Below, in pieces: positions 53,865 through 61,940 of a stretch of 64,000 bases of DNA. A program made the translations under genes and the position numbers. The DNA is from Butyrivibrio sp. FCS014. GTDB lineage: Bacteria > Bacillota > Clostridia > Lachnospirales > Lachnospiraceae. Position 1 is the stretch's first letter. Every line of letters starts with the position of its first letter. Location: the NCBI RefSeq assembly GCF_000526935.1, contig NZ_JAHA01000019.1, forward strand, positions 930,001 through 994,000, given 5' to 3'. The notes under the pieces were generated by a model that saw only the letters and a program-made list of their open reading frames with translations, ran no database searches and had not been told where the DNA came from.

Positions 53865-53905
53865 AAAAAAAATAAAAAAAACCAGCAGAAATTTTTCCTG
53901 CTGGT
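53865..53905 (-). terminator. Terminator of the sigma factor gene
   Basis: ACCAGCAG (53881-53888) and CTGCTGGT (53898-53905) form the stem; on the minus strand a long T run follows (about 53861-53880). It separates the sigma gene from the ECF-type promoter behind it. Confidence 0.9.
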
Positions 53906-53938
53906 AAAAATAGCCTGTATTTGGTGATAGAGAGGCCG

Positions 53939-54610
53939 TTACGAAGCGAGTCCCAGCTCTTCGAGCGGGACTCTGAGCTTGTTACGGCCCTGATGGAGTC
54001 TGGACTTCACGGTAGCTTCGCTGCAGCCCTGCATCTTAGCAACGTCTGCAATCGACTTATTCTCAAAGTAGAATAAGTATATTGCCTCGTTCTGCTCGTC
54101 AGAAAGGGCTTTCTCCATGCACTGCAAGAGTTCATCAAGGCTCTCCTGAGATGTAATCTCATCCTCGATAAGCTCCTGATCATGGTGATACAGCTTCTTG
54201 ACGCCGGGATCACCCTCTTCTGCACATCCCTCCTTCCAAAAATCACTGGGATTCTTGGTGCGGATACTGGACTCATCGATCGATGAAAGTTCCGCATAAG
54301 AGTGCGCATTAGTATACTCGCAGCCTGACATGCATGTATTATAGAAGATTCTCCAAAACCAACAGCGGAAAGTTCCTTTTTCAGCATCGAAGCTGTCAAG
54401 TTTCATCCACGCTTTGGTGATGGCCTCGTGAAAAAGGTCATCGAAAGGATAGCGCTCCTTCCCATAAATCTTTCTATTATACACGTCTTTGGCAATCTGC
54501 TCGCATTCTTTATAGATTGCGTCAAACGCTCCCTCATCACCCCCGCGATAAGCCTCAACCAATGCATTAAGTGTCTCGTTACTGCAGATATCCTTCATCA
54601 TGTTCTTCAT
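53939..54610 (-). CDS. ECF-type RNA polymerase sigma factor
   Basis: The 223-aa sigma-70 family protein has region 2 (about residues 15-95, with YPFDDLFHEAITKAWMKL and RCWFWRIFYNTC) and region 4 (about 160-220, with NKSIADVAKMQGCSEATVKSRLHQGRNKLR). There is no region 1 or 3, as in extracytoplasmic function sigma factors. No anti-sigma gene is recognisable next to it. AGGAGGTG precedes the ATG at 54610. Three nearby transcription units have a shared ECF-like promoter and are the obvious candidate regulon. Its own upstream promoter looks like sigma-A type. Confidence 0.9.
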   Translation of the reverse strand: MKNMMKDICSNETLNALVEAYRGGDEGAFDAIYKECEQIAKDVYNRKIYGKERYPFDDLFHEAITKAWMKLDSFDAEKGTFRCWFWRIFYNTCMSGCEYTNAHSYAELSSIDESSIRTKNPSDFWKEGCAEEGDPGVKKLYHHDQELIEDEITSQESLDELLQCMEKALSDEQNEAIYLFYFENKSIADVAKMQGCSEATVKSRLHQGRNKLRVPLEELGLAS

Positions 54611-54615
54611 GATAT

Positions 54616-54657
54616 ACACCTCCTAAAGGGTGTGAGGGTACCGCCTCACGTACGGTA
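54616..54657 (-). promoter_or_regulatory. Overlapping hairpins around the sigma gene ribosome site
   Basis: Three alternative stems are visible: TACCG/CGGTA (54639-54643 with 54653-54657), GTGAGG/CCTCAC (54632-54637 with 54644-54649) and ACACC/GGTGT (54616-54620 with 54629-54633). The last encloses the AGGAGG site. Neighbouring stems share bases and exclude one another, a layout compatible with translational control of the sigma factor. Confidence 0.45.
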
Positions 54658-54749
54658 TCCAGCACTCTGCTGAATATTCATCAGTTAAGGAAATATATAT
54701 CTGCAGTATTTAGTTTTTAATGATCGGTTTTACTCTCGCGAGTAATCAT

Positions 54750-54778
54750 ATAATAGCACTAAATTGTTTTTTTGTGAA
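54750..54778 (-). promoter_or_regulatory. Sigma-A promoter of the ECF sigma gene
   Basis: Minus strand: TTCACA (54773-54778), 17 bases, TATTAT (54750-54755). This predicts a leader of about 130 bases that contains the overlapping hairpins. Confidence 0.6.
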
Positions 54779-54799
54779 TACTATATGATTTATTTTTTC

Positions 54800-56968
54800 T
54801 CACAATCTTTCTGCCGCCTCCTGAATGTCCTGATTTATAAACGAATAGTACCATTTCCTGTCTATATCCATCATGTCCTGATACTCTCTGAGCAGTCCCG
54901 CCTGAACAAGATGTACTCTGTAGGTCTTGGCGAGGTTTTTATCACCACCTACTGCCTCCAGTATTATTTCCATCAGAGCTTCTCTGTCGATAGCGGTGAT
55001 ATCCTCATCCTCCAATTTATTGCTAAGATCACTGAGTACCTTGCACAGTGCATCATAATGGTCCTCAGAATCCCCGCCTTCAGCTATCAGCTTTTCTTTT
55101 GCTTCTCTTTCAAGGAGTGCCATCAGGTAGTATCTGTTAAGAGCAACAGCCCTCTTATCTTCACTCCTATCCAGAAATTCCTTATATTTCTCCTCAGATG
55201 CGGAAGCGATCATGGTTAGCTGAGCCAGTTCAAACACTGTACTGATCTCTTCAGGCTTTTTCAGGCTGACAACCTTGTTTATAAGACCAATTTTCACTGC
55301 ATTGTTTATATTACCATCATCATTAAGGTAATCATCCTTGGGATTATTGGCCATAAACCGATTGACGTACATTGCTACGTCATCTCTGCTAATATCATCA
55401 GCAACATAAGATACCATATTGGCCTGGTTTTCAGTGCTGACATCCCTGTCGCTGATCAGGCACAGATTGGAAGGCTTACCGCCAAAGTAATCTGCAACAA
55501 ATCCCTCTATAGCCCTGTATATCCTTGGCTTATCTCCATATGGGCACTCATCAACGCCATCAAATATCACCAGAAATCTCTTATCTATAAGAAGGTGTCT
55601 GACTCCCATGCGTATCTCATCCTTCATATCAGCTCCAAGTCCCGAAAGCCTAAGGATGATCCTGGATATCACATCGATAATGGAATTACTGTCATCTGTA
55701 ATCTCCCTATACCAGGAGATCATCGGTATATACACAGGTATGAGCGGGCAAAAGACACGTTTGCTAAGGCCAATGTTTTCTTCCTTTTTATAGCTTAGAT
55801 AATCCTTGGCATATTCGTACCGGAGCTTTCGCATTGCCCATGATTTACCGCATCCTGCAACGCCCTGTAAAAGATTTGCCCTGTTGAGGCCACTCTTCCA
55901 CAGATATACTGAGATGTTCTTTATATCACTATTCCTGGCAAGTCCGATTCCCTGCGCATATGGAGGCAGATTATCTGTAAGATTCCACTTAAAATTACAG
56001 AACATCCTGCTCTCTGCATCAGTCTCATAGTTATCAACTATTCTTTTGCAATACCCTGTTGCTCCAATAAGCTCATCTTCGCGCTTTAGCATTTTCAAGA
56101 ACAGAGGCCAGGCATATTTCATTGTGATGATCATTCCGGTAAGCACCATATCCGAAGCAGACATGAATTTTGTCTCCAGGGGTTTTGCGCTCCAGTATGC
56201 TTTATGAGTTGTCCCGTTTCTGTAGGCGTACATCCTGGCTATGATCTGAGCAATATCAGGATACTTGAACTTATACCTTGGCATGTCTTTGGGGACTTTA
56301 TCGTAGTCGATAACAGTTACAATTGTTCCGTCTTTATTGCGGCATCTTTCCGGAATTCCGCGTGTAAGAGCCTCCAGAAGCTCGGCATCATCGTTTGGAA
56401 GATGAAAAGATTCGACTATTTCCCGGGACGCAGCGTGTCCATTCTCATCCACATATTCCGAGAGAAGATCAAGATCTATCATATGCTGCCAGACCGATCC
56501 TCTATCCTCACTGTAATCAAACTGATTGCTGTATTGATCCAGCAGATAGCACATTCTGGAAAGGATCGCTTCTGATTCCAACGGACAATTATCCACGTCT
56601 TTTAAAGAATACAGGCGCATAAGATTATCGGGAACCAGGTTGACATCGGCGTTCCTGCCATCGGTTATCTCCGAAAGGTCTTCCGAAAGAATATCATAAT
56701 AGAGACCTATGATCTTTCGGGTAAGTTCTATTCTGGTTCCGGCAATCTCGTCAGAATCCGCTTCCGGACTTGCATTCTCCCTGGCACTTATCCTGATCCC
56801 AAAGAACCTGCAGGCGGCATTCTGTTCATCCAAATTTGCCAAAGGCCCATTCTTATCATCCTTTTCATGCCGCTTCAGCATTTGTGTAAACTTCTCTCCA
56901 ACCTGAGAGTAGATCATGTCAACAAATTCACCTTTGGCAACAATAACCTTTTCACTTCCCGGCATCAT
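54800..56968 (-). CDS. NACHT-type STAND NTPase with N-terminal HEPN-like motif
   Basis: The 722-aa protein has a central NTPase: Walker A GVAGCGKS (about residues 369-376) and Walker B LVIFDGVDECP (about 468-478), the NACHT pattern with D-x-x-DE. Before it, at about 250-255, is RNGTTH, fitting the RNxxxH ribonuclease motif of HEPN domains. After it come helical and winged-helix-like parts. The protein ends just at FINQDIQEAAERL, equivalent to the conserved NACHT FxHxxxQE motif, so no LRR, TPR or WD sensor repeats are attached. AAGGAGATA precedes the ATG at 56968; the gene overlaps the 925-aa gene by 17 bases. Anti-phage or stress sensing is plausible. Confidence 0.8.
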   Translation of the reverse strand: MMPGSEKVIVAKGEFVDMIYSQVGEKFTQMLKRHEKDDKNGPLANLDEQNAACRFFGIRISARENASPEADSDEIAGTRIELTRKIIGLYYDILSEDLSEITDGRNADVNLVPDNLMRLYSLKDVDNCPLESEAILSRMCYLLDQYSNQFDYSEDRGSVWQHMIDLDLLSEYVDENGHAASREIVESFHLPNDDAELLEALTRGIPERCRNKDGTIVTVIDYDKVPKDMPRYKFKYPDIAQIIARMYAYRNGTTHKAYWSAKPLETKFMSASDMVLTGMIITMKYAWPLFLKMLKREDELIGATGYCKRIVDNYETDAESRMFCNFKWNLTDNLPPYAQGIGLARNSDIKNISVYLWKSGLNRANLLQGVAGCGKSWAMRKLRYEYAKDYLSYKKEENIGLSKRVFCPLIPVYIPMISWYREITDDSNSIIDVISRIILRLSGLGADMKDEIRMGVRHLLIDKRFLVIFDGVDECPYGDKPRIYRAIEGFVADYFGGKPSNLCLISDRDVSTENQANMVSYVADDISRDDVAMYVNRFMANNPKDDYLNDDGNINNAVKIGLINKVVSLKKPEEISTVFELAQLTMIASASEEKYKEFLDRSEDKRAVALNRYYLMALLEREAKEKLIAEGGDSEDHYDALCKVLSDLSNKLEDEDITAIDREALMEIILEAVGGDKNLAKTYRVHLVQAGLLREYQDMMDIDRKWYYSFINQDIQEAAERL

Positions 56969-59729
56969 TATCTCCTTCATCTAAACTGACATTTGCGGTG
57001 ACACTGCCATCTTCCTCTATTTTAAACCCTTCAATGATCAGCTTAAGATCCCCATCGTCATCCTTTATGCCCTCTCCATTGTCAGGCAATATCACTTTCA
57101 TACTGTTGCCTTTTACCCGTATATCGGAGGATATCCGGACACTGTCACCGGTTTTACTCTTCGCTCTGTCAGTAAGATATGAAAAATCTCCCTTAAGAGC
57201 CATTTCAAATTCTTCAGGGGTATTAGCCCTAAATTCATCACTCAGTATTTCGGCAAAAGATAACACATTACTATAAACTTGTATAGGTGCCGTTGAATCC
57301 CGGTACCATTGGGACGTCTCTGATTCATGACTCCGTCTGCAGATCCTGCGTAAGCCGCCGCGTCTTTTGATCTGCCTGTTAATGTCCCAATCATCTCCAT
57401 AGCTTTCCTTCATCATCGAGTTAAATGCATCCAATCTGATAAAGCAGGACAGGTATGTATCAAAATATATATCTGTGATCTTTTCATCATCGGCTCCGCG
57501 CTGCCTTGAGTCTTCTATGACTTTTTTCAAATAAGAATTAAGAAGAAGCAGCTGATCTTCCAGGTCGTCAGAGACCTTTTTTACCACAAATGTCTCGGGT
57601 CCCATTTCTTCATTTAACTGGTTATCATGACGGACATTAGCCAGTCTGAATGCTCCTATTCTATCAGACTGGTTAAGCAGAATATTATGAGTCGAAAGAA
57701 CATCAACCTTAGAGAACATCCGGATCATTTCCAATCCATCAGAAAGAAAATTCATCAGAGCATACCTGGTGAAAAGAACTATCTTTGTAATATACAGTCC
57801 TGAACTTTCTTTCTGGAGTTCATTAAAAATAAGCCTTGCCCGGTTTCTGTCCGGAAGCTCTTTTGGCATATCGATCACATCAGTAGCGCTTTCTATAAAT
57901 CTCATAAGCGCAGTTTTCTTATCAATCCCAAAGTCCTTTTTTGCAATGTCATCAGCCACCGCAAGGATAACCGGTGCGAAATAGTACGCTTCTATACCGG
58001 ACCAGTTTGCCATCAGAATAAACTCATCTATCAGGGCATCCAAAGAAGAATAGTTTATAAGCCTTAATCTATAAAAGGCTTCTGTCCATAAAAGTCTGTC
58101 TCCGTACACCTCAGAACTGCCACCAGGTACACTTACAGCCGCATTCCCGACACGCTGAATAAGGGATATATACGCTAGCCGATTGAATCCGTTCTGTGTG
58201 TTCGCCTCATCCGGAGCAGTCAGCATAGTCAGCACCCTTCGAAGGTGATCATAATTCAATGTACTCATGATATACGGTACTACAGGATATTCTGCATCAT
58301 GGCAGAAAGAAAAGATCAGTCTGGAAATATAGAATATACTCTTATCTGTAACCTCGTTAAGCTCCATCAAAAGTCTGAGTTCATTCCAAAAGTATCCCAT
58401 CGTATTCATACAAAAATGAGCTTTTTTCAAGGTGCCATACTTGCCTGTATATGCCAGGAACCAGAAAATCTCGATCTTCTGCGACGCATGTAAAAAGGAA
58501 AAAGACGCCTTGGCACCAAACAACTCCTCCTCAATGAAGATCAGCAGATGGCATTCATCCGGGTCTGTCGATGGATCAATAAAGTAATCGTAAAGCCCTA
58601 GATACAGGCATAATTTATTGCGTCTGTAAATTCCTGGATACAGGAATGATTTATTGCTTTTGTAAAGCGGTTCGAGATAAGATCTGATATCCATCCCGTG
58701 TTTCCGCTCCATAAGCGGCCCTTCATATAATATGTATATGTGATTCTGTAAGTATTCCTCCATGCACTCAACAAAGAATTTTCTTATATACGCATATTGG
58801 GGTTCCGTGAGCCTTCTTTCATTGTCAAGAAGTTCAATTAACCGTTCCTGGTACTTATAGCTGTCCGCTATTACTCCCGCAAGTCTTTTTGCCTCTTTGA
58901 GCTCACTGCTGTCATCGTCTTCGACAGCATTCATATAACACCTGGTAAACTGCCGTATTGTCTTTTTCAGATGCTCTTCAGAGTAAAACTCCCTGTCCCC
59001 TTTTGCATTATCTATTTCCATGGACTGTATTATAGATGCTTGCAGCTCTACATAATTGCCGTCCTTTATCCATTTCATCCTATTGCTTTCTTTGATGAAA
59101 TCCTTTTCTTCCTCATAGTGACTCATCACTATTTCCCTGTACGATTCCGGAGATATTATACGCGATAACACTGTTAGCGCATAAAGGGGAAACGTATCTC
59201 TTATGTCCTCAGAAGGCATTTTCCTAAGGATGTTAAAAAAGGCTTCTTTAATGCCTGATACCGTGCTTATTGTTTCATCATCAAAAACGATGACTTTCAC
59301 ATCAAATTCTCTTTGTTCTAAATGAAAACCGTCATAATAGGAGTAATATTGTATTATTTTTAATCCTTCGGGCCCGCGCTTTAATTGGTCAAGGACAAAT
59401 TGCAGTAAGAGCCTGTAGTATACCTCCCGGCCATAGCTGAATATTTTTCTCTCACGGTTGGTTTCCGCATACGGTCTTAGCAGATCGGTAAGGATATAAA
59501 GAATATCTGAATTGAAGGCAGCCTCATCCGCTACTTTTTCCTTCAGATAAAAATAGATGATAAGAAAGGATGTGGGAATATCACAGTCAAGAAAGGACTG
59601 CTCACAGCTTTGGACAAAGGCGCCTGCATTAGACTTTCCATGTGTCCACTCCGCATATTTGTCAAGACAATCAGGGTATTCTCCCAGATCATCCGTACCA
59701 AATGTACTGATCAGCAATGAACTATCCAT
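56952..59729 (-). CDS. 925-aa helical protein of unknown family, partner of the NACHT protein
   Basis: I recognise no domain. The 925-aa product appears almost wholly alpha-helical and soluble, with many Tyr/Phe/Leu-rich helices resembling a solenoid, and a beta-rich C-terminal tail (about 860-925, VKGNSMKVILPDNGEG then LKLIIEGFKIEEDGSV). AGGAGG lies 8 bases before the ATG at 59729. Its stop overlaps the NACHT gene start, so the two are made in equal amounts. Because the NACHT protein has no sensor repeats, this protein may be the sensor or scaffold in trans. That is inference from context and helix content only. Confidence 0.7.
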   Translation of the reverse strand: MDSSLLISTFGTDDLGEYPDCLDKYAEWTHGKSNAGAFVQSCEQSFLDCDIPTSFLIIYFYLKEKVADEAAFNSDILYILTDLLRPYAETNRERKIFSYGREVYYRLLLQFVLDQLKRGPEGLKIIQYYSYYDGFHLEQREFDVKVIVFDDETISTVSGIKEAFFNILRKMPSEDIRDTFPLYALTVLSRIISPESYREIVMSHYEEEKDFIKESNRMKWIKDGNYVELQASIIQSMEIDNAKGDREFYSEEHLKKTIRQFTRCYMNAVEDDDSSELKEAKRLAGVIADSYKYQERLIELLDNERRLTEPQYAYIRKFFVECMEEYLQNHIYILYEGPLMERKHGMDIRSYLEPLYKSNKSFLYPGIYRRNKLCLYLGLYDYFIDPSTDPDECHLLIFIEEELFGAKASFSFLHASQKIEIFWFLAYTGKYGTLKKAHFCMNTMGYFWNELRLLMELNEVTDKSIFYISRLIFSFCHDAEYPVVPYIMSTLNYDHLRRVLTMLTAPDEANTQNGFNRLAYISLIQRVGNAAVSVPGGSSEVYGDRLLWTEAFYRLRLINYSSLDALIDEFILMANWSGIEAYYFAPVILAVADDIAKKDFGIDKKTALMRFIESATDVIDMPKELPDRNRARLIFNELQKESSGLYITKIVLFTRYALMNFLSDGLEMIRMFSKVDVLSTHNILLNQSDRIGAFRLANVRHDNQLNEEMGPETFVVKKVSDDLEDQLLLLNSYLKKVIEDSRQRGADDEKITDIYFDTYLSCFIRLDAFNSMMKESYGDDWDINRQIKRRGGLRRICRRSHESETSQWYRDSTAPIQVYSNVLSFAEILSDEFRANTPEEFEMALKGDFSYLTDRAKSKTGDSVRISSDIRVKGNSMKVILPDNGEGIKDDDGDLKLIIEGFKIEEDGSVTANVSLDEGDNDAGK

Positions 59730-59793
59730 TTATTAAGCCTCCTTCATGAAATGAACTGATTATGCTGCATTTATCCCATTAATTAGTGTAGCA

Positions 59794-59813
59794 TGGCACA
59801 AGTTTAAGTGCCA
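59794..59813. promoter_or_regulatory. Sigma-A promoter with internal inverted repeat before the 925-aa/NACHT genes
   Basis: Minus strand: TTGGCA (59809-59814) and TACACT (about 59785-59790) with an 18-base spacer. The spacer and the -35 box contain TGGCAC (59794-59799) and GTGCCA (59808-59813), a perfect 6-base inverted repeat with an 8-base gap. A repressor bound there would block the promoter. Confidence 0.5.
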
Positions 59814-59822
59814 ATATTACGA

Positions 59823-59876
59823 CAACAAAAGCCCATAAAACCAACGAGAATGCTGAGTTTTGTGAGCTTTTGCACT
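59823..59876 (-). terminator. Possible terminator after the 56-aa gene
   Basis: CAAAAGC and GCTTTTG arms with inner AAAAC/GTTTT pairing form an imperfect long stem. The T run is short (TTTTGTTG on the minus strand). It lies between the 56-aa gene and the 925-aa promoter. Confidence 0.4.
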
Positions 59877-59901
59877 ACTGTATTTAATTGAGATTCATAA
59901 C

Positions 59902-60072
59902 TTATTGGAAGCTGGGAACATCGCTACTTGATAGCTCTTTTCCCTCTTCTTTTTTGGCATCGGCACCTGCGATTCCCGGAAAAAGGTAACCTACTGTGTA
60001 GATTGCAAAACTTGAAAGCACCATAGAACTTAATACTGTTAAGATATCCCTCATCATTTCAATCCCCATCAT
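59902..60072 (-). CDS. 56-aa single-span membrane protein
   Basis: A small gene. The product starts MMGIEMMRDILTVLSS, has one hydrophobic stretch (about 9-35, ending YLFPGIAG) and a charged/Ser-rich tail (KKEEGKELSSSD). AGGAGGAGAG precedes two adjacent ATG codons (60072 and 60069). It follows the 158-aa gene by 48 bases in the same transcript. It looks like a paralogue of the 53-aa protein at 53311-53472. Function unknown; its size suggests a membrane micro-regulator or toxin-like peptide. Confidence 0.7.
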   Translation of the reverse strand: MMGIEMMRDILTVLSSMVLSSFAIYTVGYLFPGIAGADAKKEEGKELSSSDVPSFQ

Positions 60073-60120
60073 TTTCTCTCCTCCTCTTAAGAAATCCGCA
60101 TTAGCGTTCCTTACATTTGA

Positions 60121-60597
60121 TCAGGCGCCGGTACCCCAGTCCTTGTAAGCCTCCCTGTAGGCTTCCGCCTCCATGCGGTCGCGCTCTCTTCTCTCCTGCT
60201 CTTCTTTCTCTGATGCCTCCGCGTTCCTACGATCCATTTCTTCTTTTGAGACAGTTTGGAAGAAGCCGCCGAATACAAAGCTCATGAGGGAAGCAAATAT
60301 GTGCTTATTAACCTGAAAACCTTCTTTCATGCTGCGCTTTATGTACCAGCCCTTTGGAGCAGTCTCTCCTGTTTCATGCTCATAGATGAAAGCTGCATAC
60401 ACTCCGTGCTCTTTCCACCTTCTTACATGCATGATCATCGATACAATTGTGATCAAAGCGAAGATCACTTCCACCACCTGGCCATTATCACCACGGCTCA
60501 CCAATGCACAGATGAATGCCGGTACAAGAAATGAAGCATATTTGTCGATAAGGTACTTCTTTCTCTTCTCGTTATATTCGTTTGTATTATTGGACAT
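60121..60597 (-). CDS. 158-aa membrane protein with charged coiled-coil tail
   Basis: The family is not recognised. There are about three hydrophobic segments (about 22-36, 42-60 and 97-113) and a highly charged Glu/Arg helix (about 118-150) likely to form a coiled coil in the cytoplasm. AGGAGG lies upstream of the ATG at 60597. It is the first gene of the 158/56 pair under an ECF-type promoter, mirroring the 77/53 pair. Confidence 0.75.
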   Translation of the reverse strand: MSNNTNEYNEKRKKYLIDKYASFLVPAFICALVSRGDNGQVVEVIFALITIVSMIMHVRRWKEHGVYAAFIYEHETGETAPKGWYIKRSMKEGFQVNKHIFASLMSFVFGGFFQTVSKEEMDRRNAEASEKEEQERRERDRMEAEAYREAYKDWGTGA

Positions 60598-60648
60598 CTT
60601 ATGTTCCTCCTTTTGAAGAATCTCGTTGTTGTTTTGTCTTACATAAGT

Positions 60649-60676
60649 AATACCGGGGTGTTTGGCAAAAGGTTTT
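60649..60676 (-). promoter_or_regulatory. ECF-sigma-type promoter of the 158-aa/56-aa genes
   Basis: Minus strand: AAAACCTTTT (60667-60676), 12 bases, GGTATT (60649-60654), then ACTTATG. The -35 block is identical to that at 53855-53864, and the -10 flank is identical to that of clpP. Confidence 0.72.
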
Positions 60677-60752
60677 ATAAAGACTAAAATTTTTTTTAAA
60701 TTTTTTGGCTGCCATTTTTGGGGTGAGAAAAAGCGAGTAAAAAGGCGCAGGA

Positions 60753-61811
60753 TTAGTCGCTGTCTCTTTTCCTGTACTGAGCCGGCGAGACGCCATAGTG
60801 CTCCCTGAATATTGAATAGAAATGGCTTCTGTTGGTGAAACCAAGATGCTCTGAAATCTTAGCCACATTCATATCTGTGCTATCAAGCAGTTTTGCTGCT
60901 TCTTTCATGCAGATATTCATTCCGTAATCAAAAAGGCTCAGGCCTGAATATTTCTTGCACAGGCTGTTCAGATAGGAGCCCGAATAATTAAGCCTTTTAC
61001 TGAGGTCGCTCCTGCTTAGTCTTCCGTTTGTCGATACGAGGGCATTTCTCACCTGATTGAATATTCCCAGCTCTGTTTCCGAACCAAAATGTATCGGTAT
61101 AGTACTGTAGGAACCGCTGTCACTTAAGGTTTCAAACAGTTCCAAAAGAAGCGACCTGATTTCAAAAGAGCTGCCAAGATCCGGAGACAGAAAAATAGTA
61201 ACCATCCTCTCGAAATAGGAGTACATTCTGTCATAGCACTCCTTACTCTCATCTATCGGGATAAAATCCAGATACTCCATTGCACCGGAGTCATTGCTGC
61301 CTGTATTATTCCTGAAAAATTCAAAAACCTGGTTTCCTTCAAATTTCTTTTCCTCCCCAAACAGATAATCCTGTCCCAAAAACAATGACTGTACCAGTTC
61401 CTTGGATAGCATAACAAACAGTGCCCTGTAATCGGTGGAGAATTCCTCTGAATGATGGATATTCTTGTTCATAAGGCAAAGACTCCCCTTGGTGTACAGG
61501 TGCCTTTCGTACTCAATGTTCTGATAAACCTCTCCCCTTATGACAAACAGAAGCTCAAAAAAATCGTGGGAATGCAGCACCGATCTATGGATTGGGTTCA
61601 TTGGATGGTCTTTGGGCATCACCGTCAGCACGGATTGCTTTGGAGAAATCAGCGCAAAGACAATATTCCCCTCCTCCTGATCCGGGTGAACCGTCTCAAA
61701 AGTCAGATCGATTGCACCTCTGGATCGGTAGTGCGTAGCATCGGTATAGGATTCGTAGACCTCCGGATCTACGGGTCCGTTTGTTGTGAAAAAAAGATTT
61801 GATATATCCAT
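60753..61811 (-). CDS. AraC family transcriptional regulator
   Basis: The 352-aa protein has an N-terminal cupin-like sensing region (HSHDFFELLFVIRGE, about residues 83-97) and a C-terminal AraC helix-turn-helix pair (about 255-350: LSRSDLSKRLNYSGSYLNSLCKKYSG and VAKISEHLGFTNRSHFYSIFREHYGVSPAQYR). It is divergent from the MelB-type symporter and GH2 genes and is probably their sugar-responsive activator. The ribosome site is weak. Confidence 0.92.
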   Translation of the reverse strand: MDISNLFFTTNGPVDPEVYESYTDATHYRSRGAIDLTFETVHPDQEEGNIVFALISPKQSVLTVMPKDHPMNPIHRSVLHSHDFFELLFVIRGEVYQNIEYERHLYTKGSLCLMNKNIHHSEEFSTDYRALFVMLSKELVQSLFLGQDYLFGEEKKFEGNQVFEFFRNNTGSNDSGAMEYLDFIPIDESKECYDRMYSYFERMVTIFLSPDLGSSFEIRSLLLELFETLSDSGSYSTIPIHFGSETELGIFNQVRNALVSTNGRLSRSDLSKRLNYSGSYLNSLCKKYSGLSLFDYGMNICMKEAAKLLDSTDMNVAKISEHLGFTNRSHFYSIFREHYGVSPAQYRKRDSD

Positions 61812-61940
61812 GCCCTAATGATAGTCGAATATGATACATTTTTCAATTTTAAATGGTTATTTGTGTCATTTTCAGCCCAAAACAAAGATACTAAACTCAT
61901 TTATGTAACATAATTATCATTGTTATTGGGAGGGTTTCTA

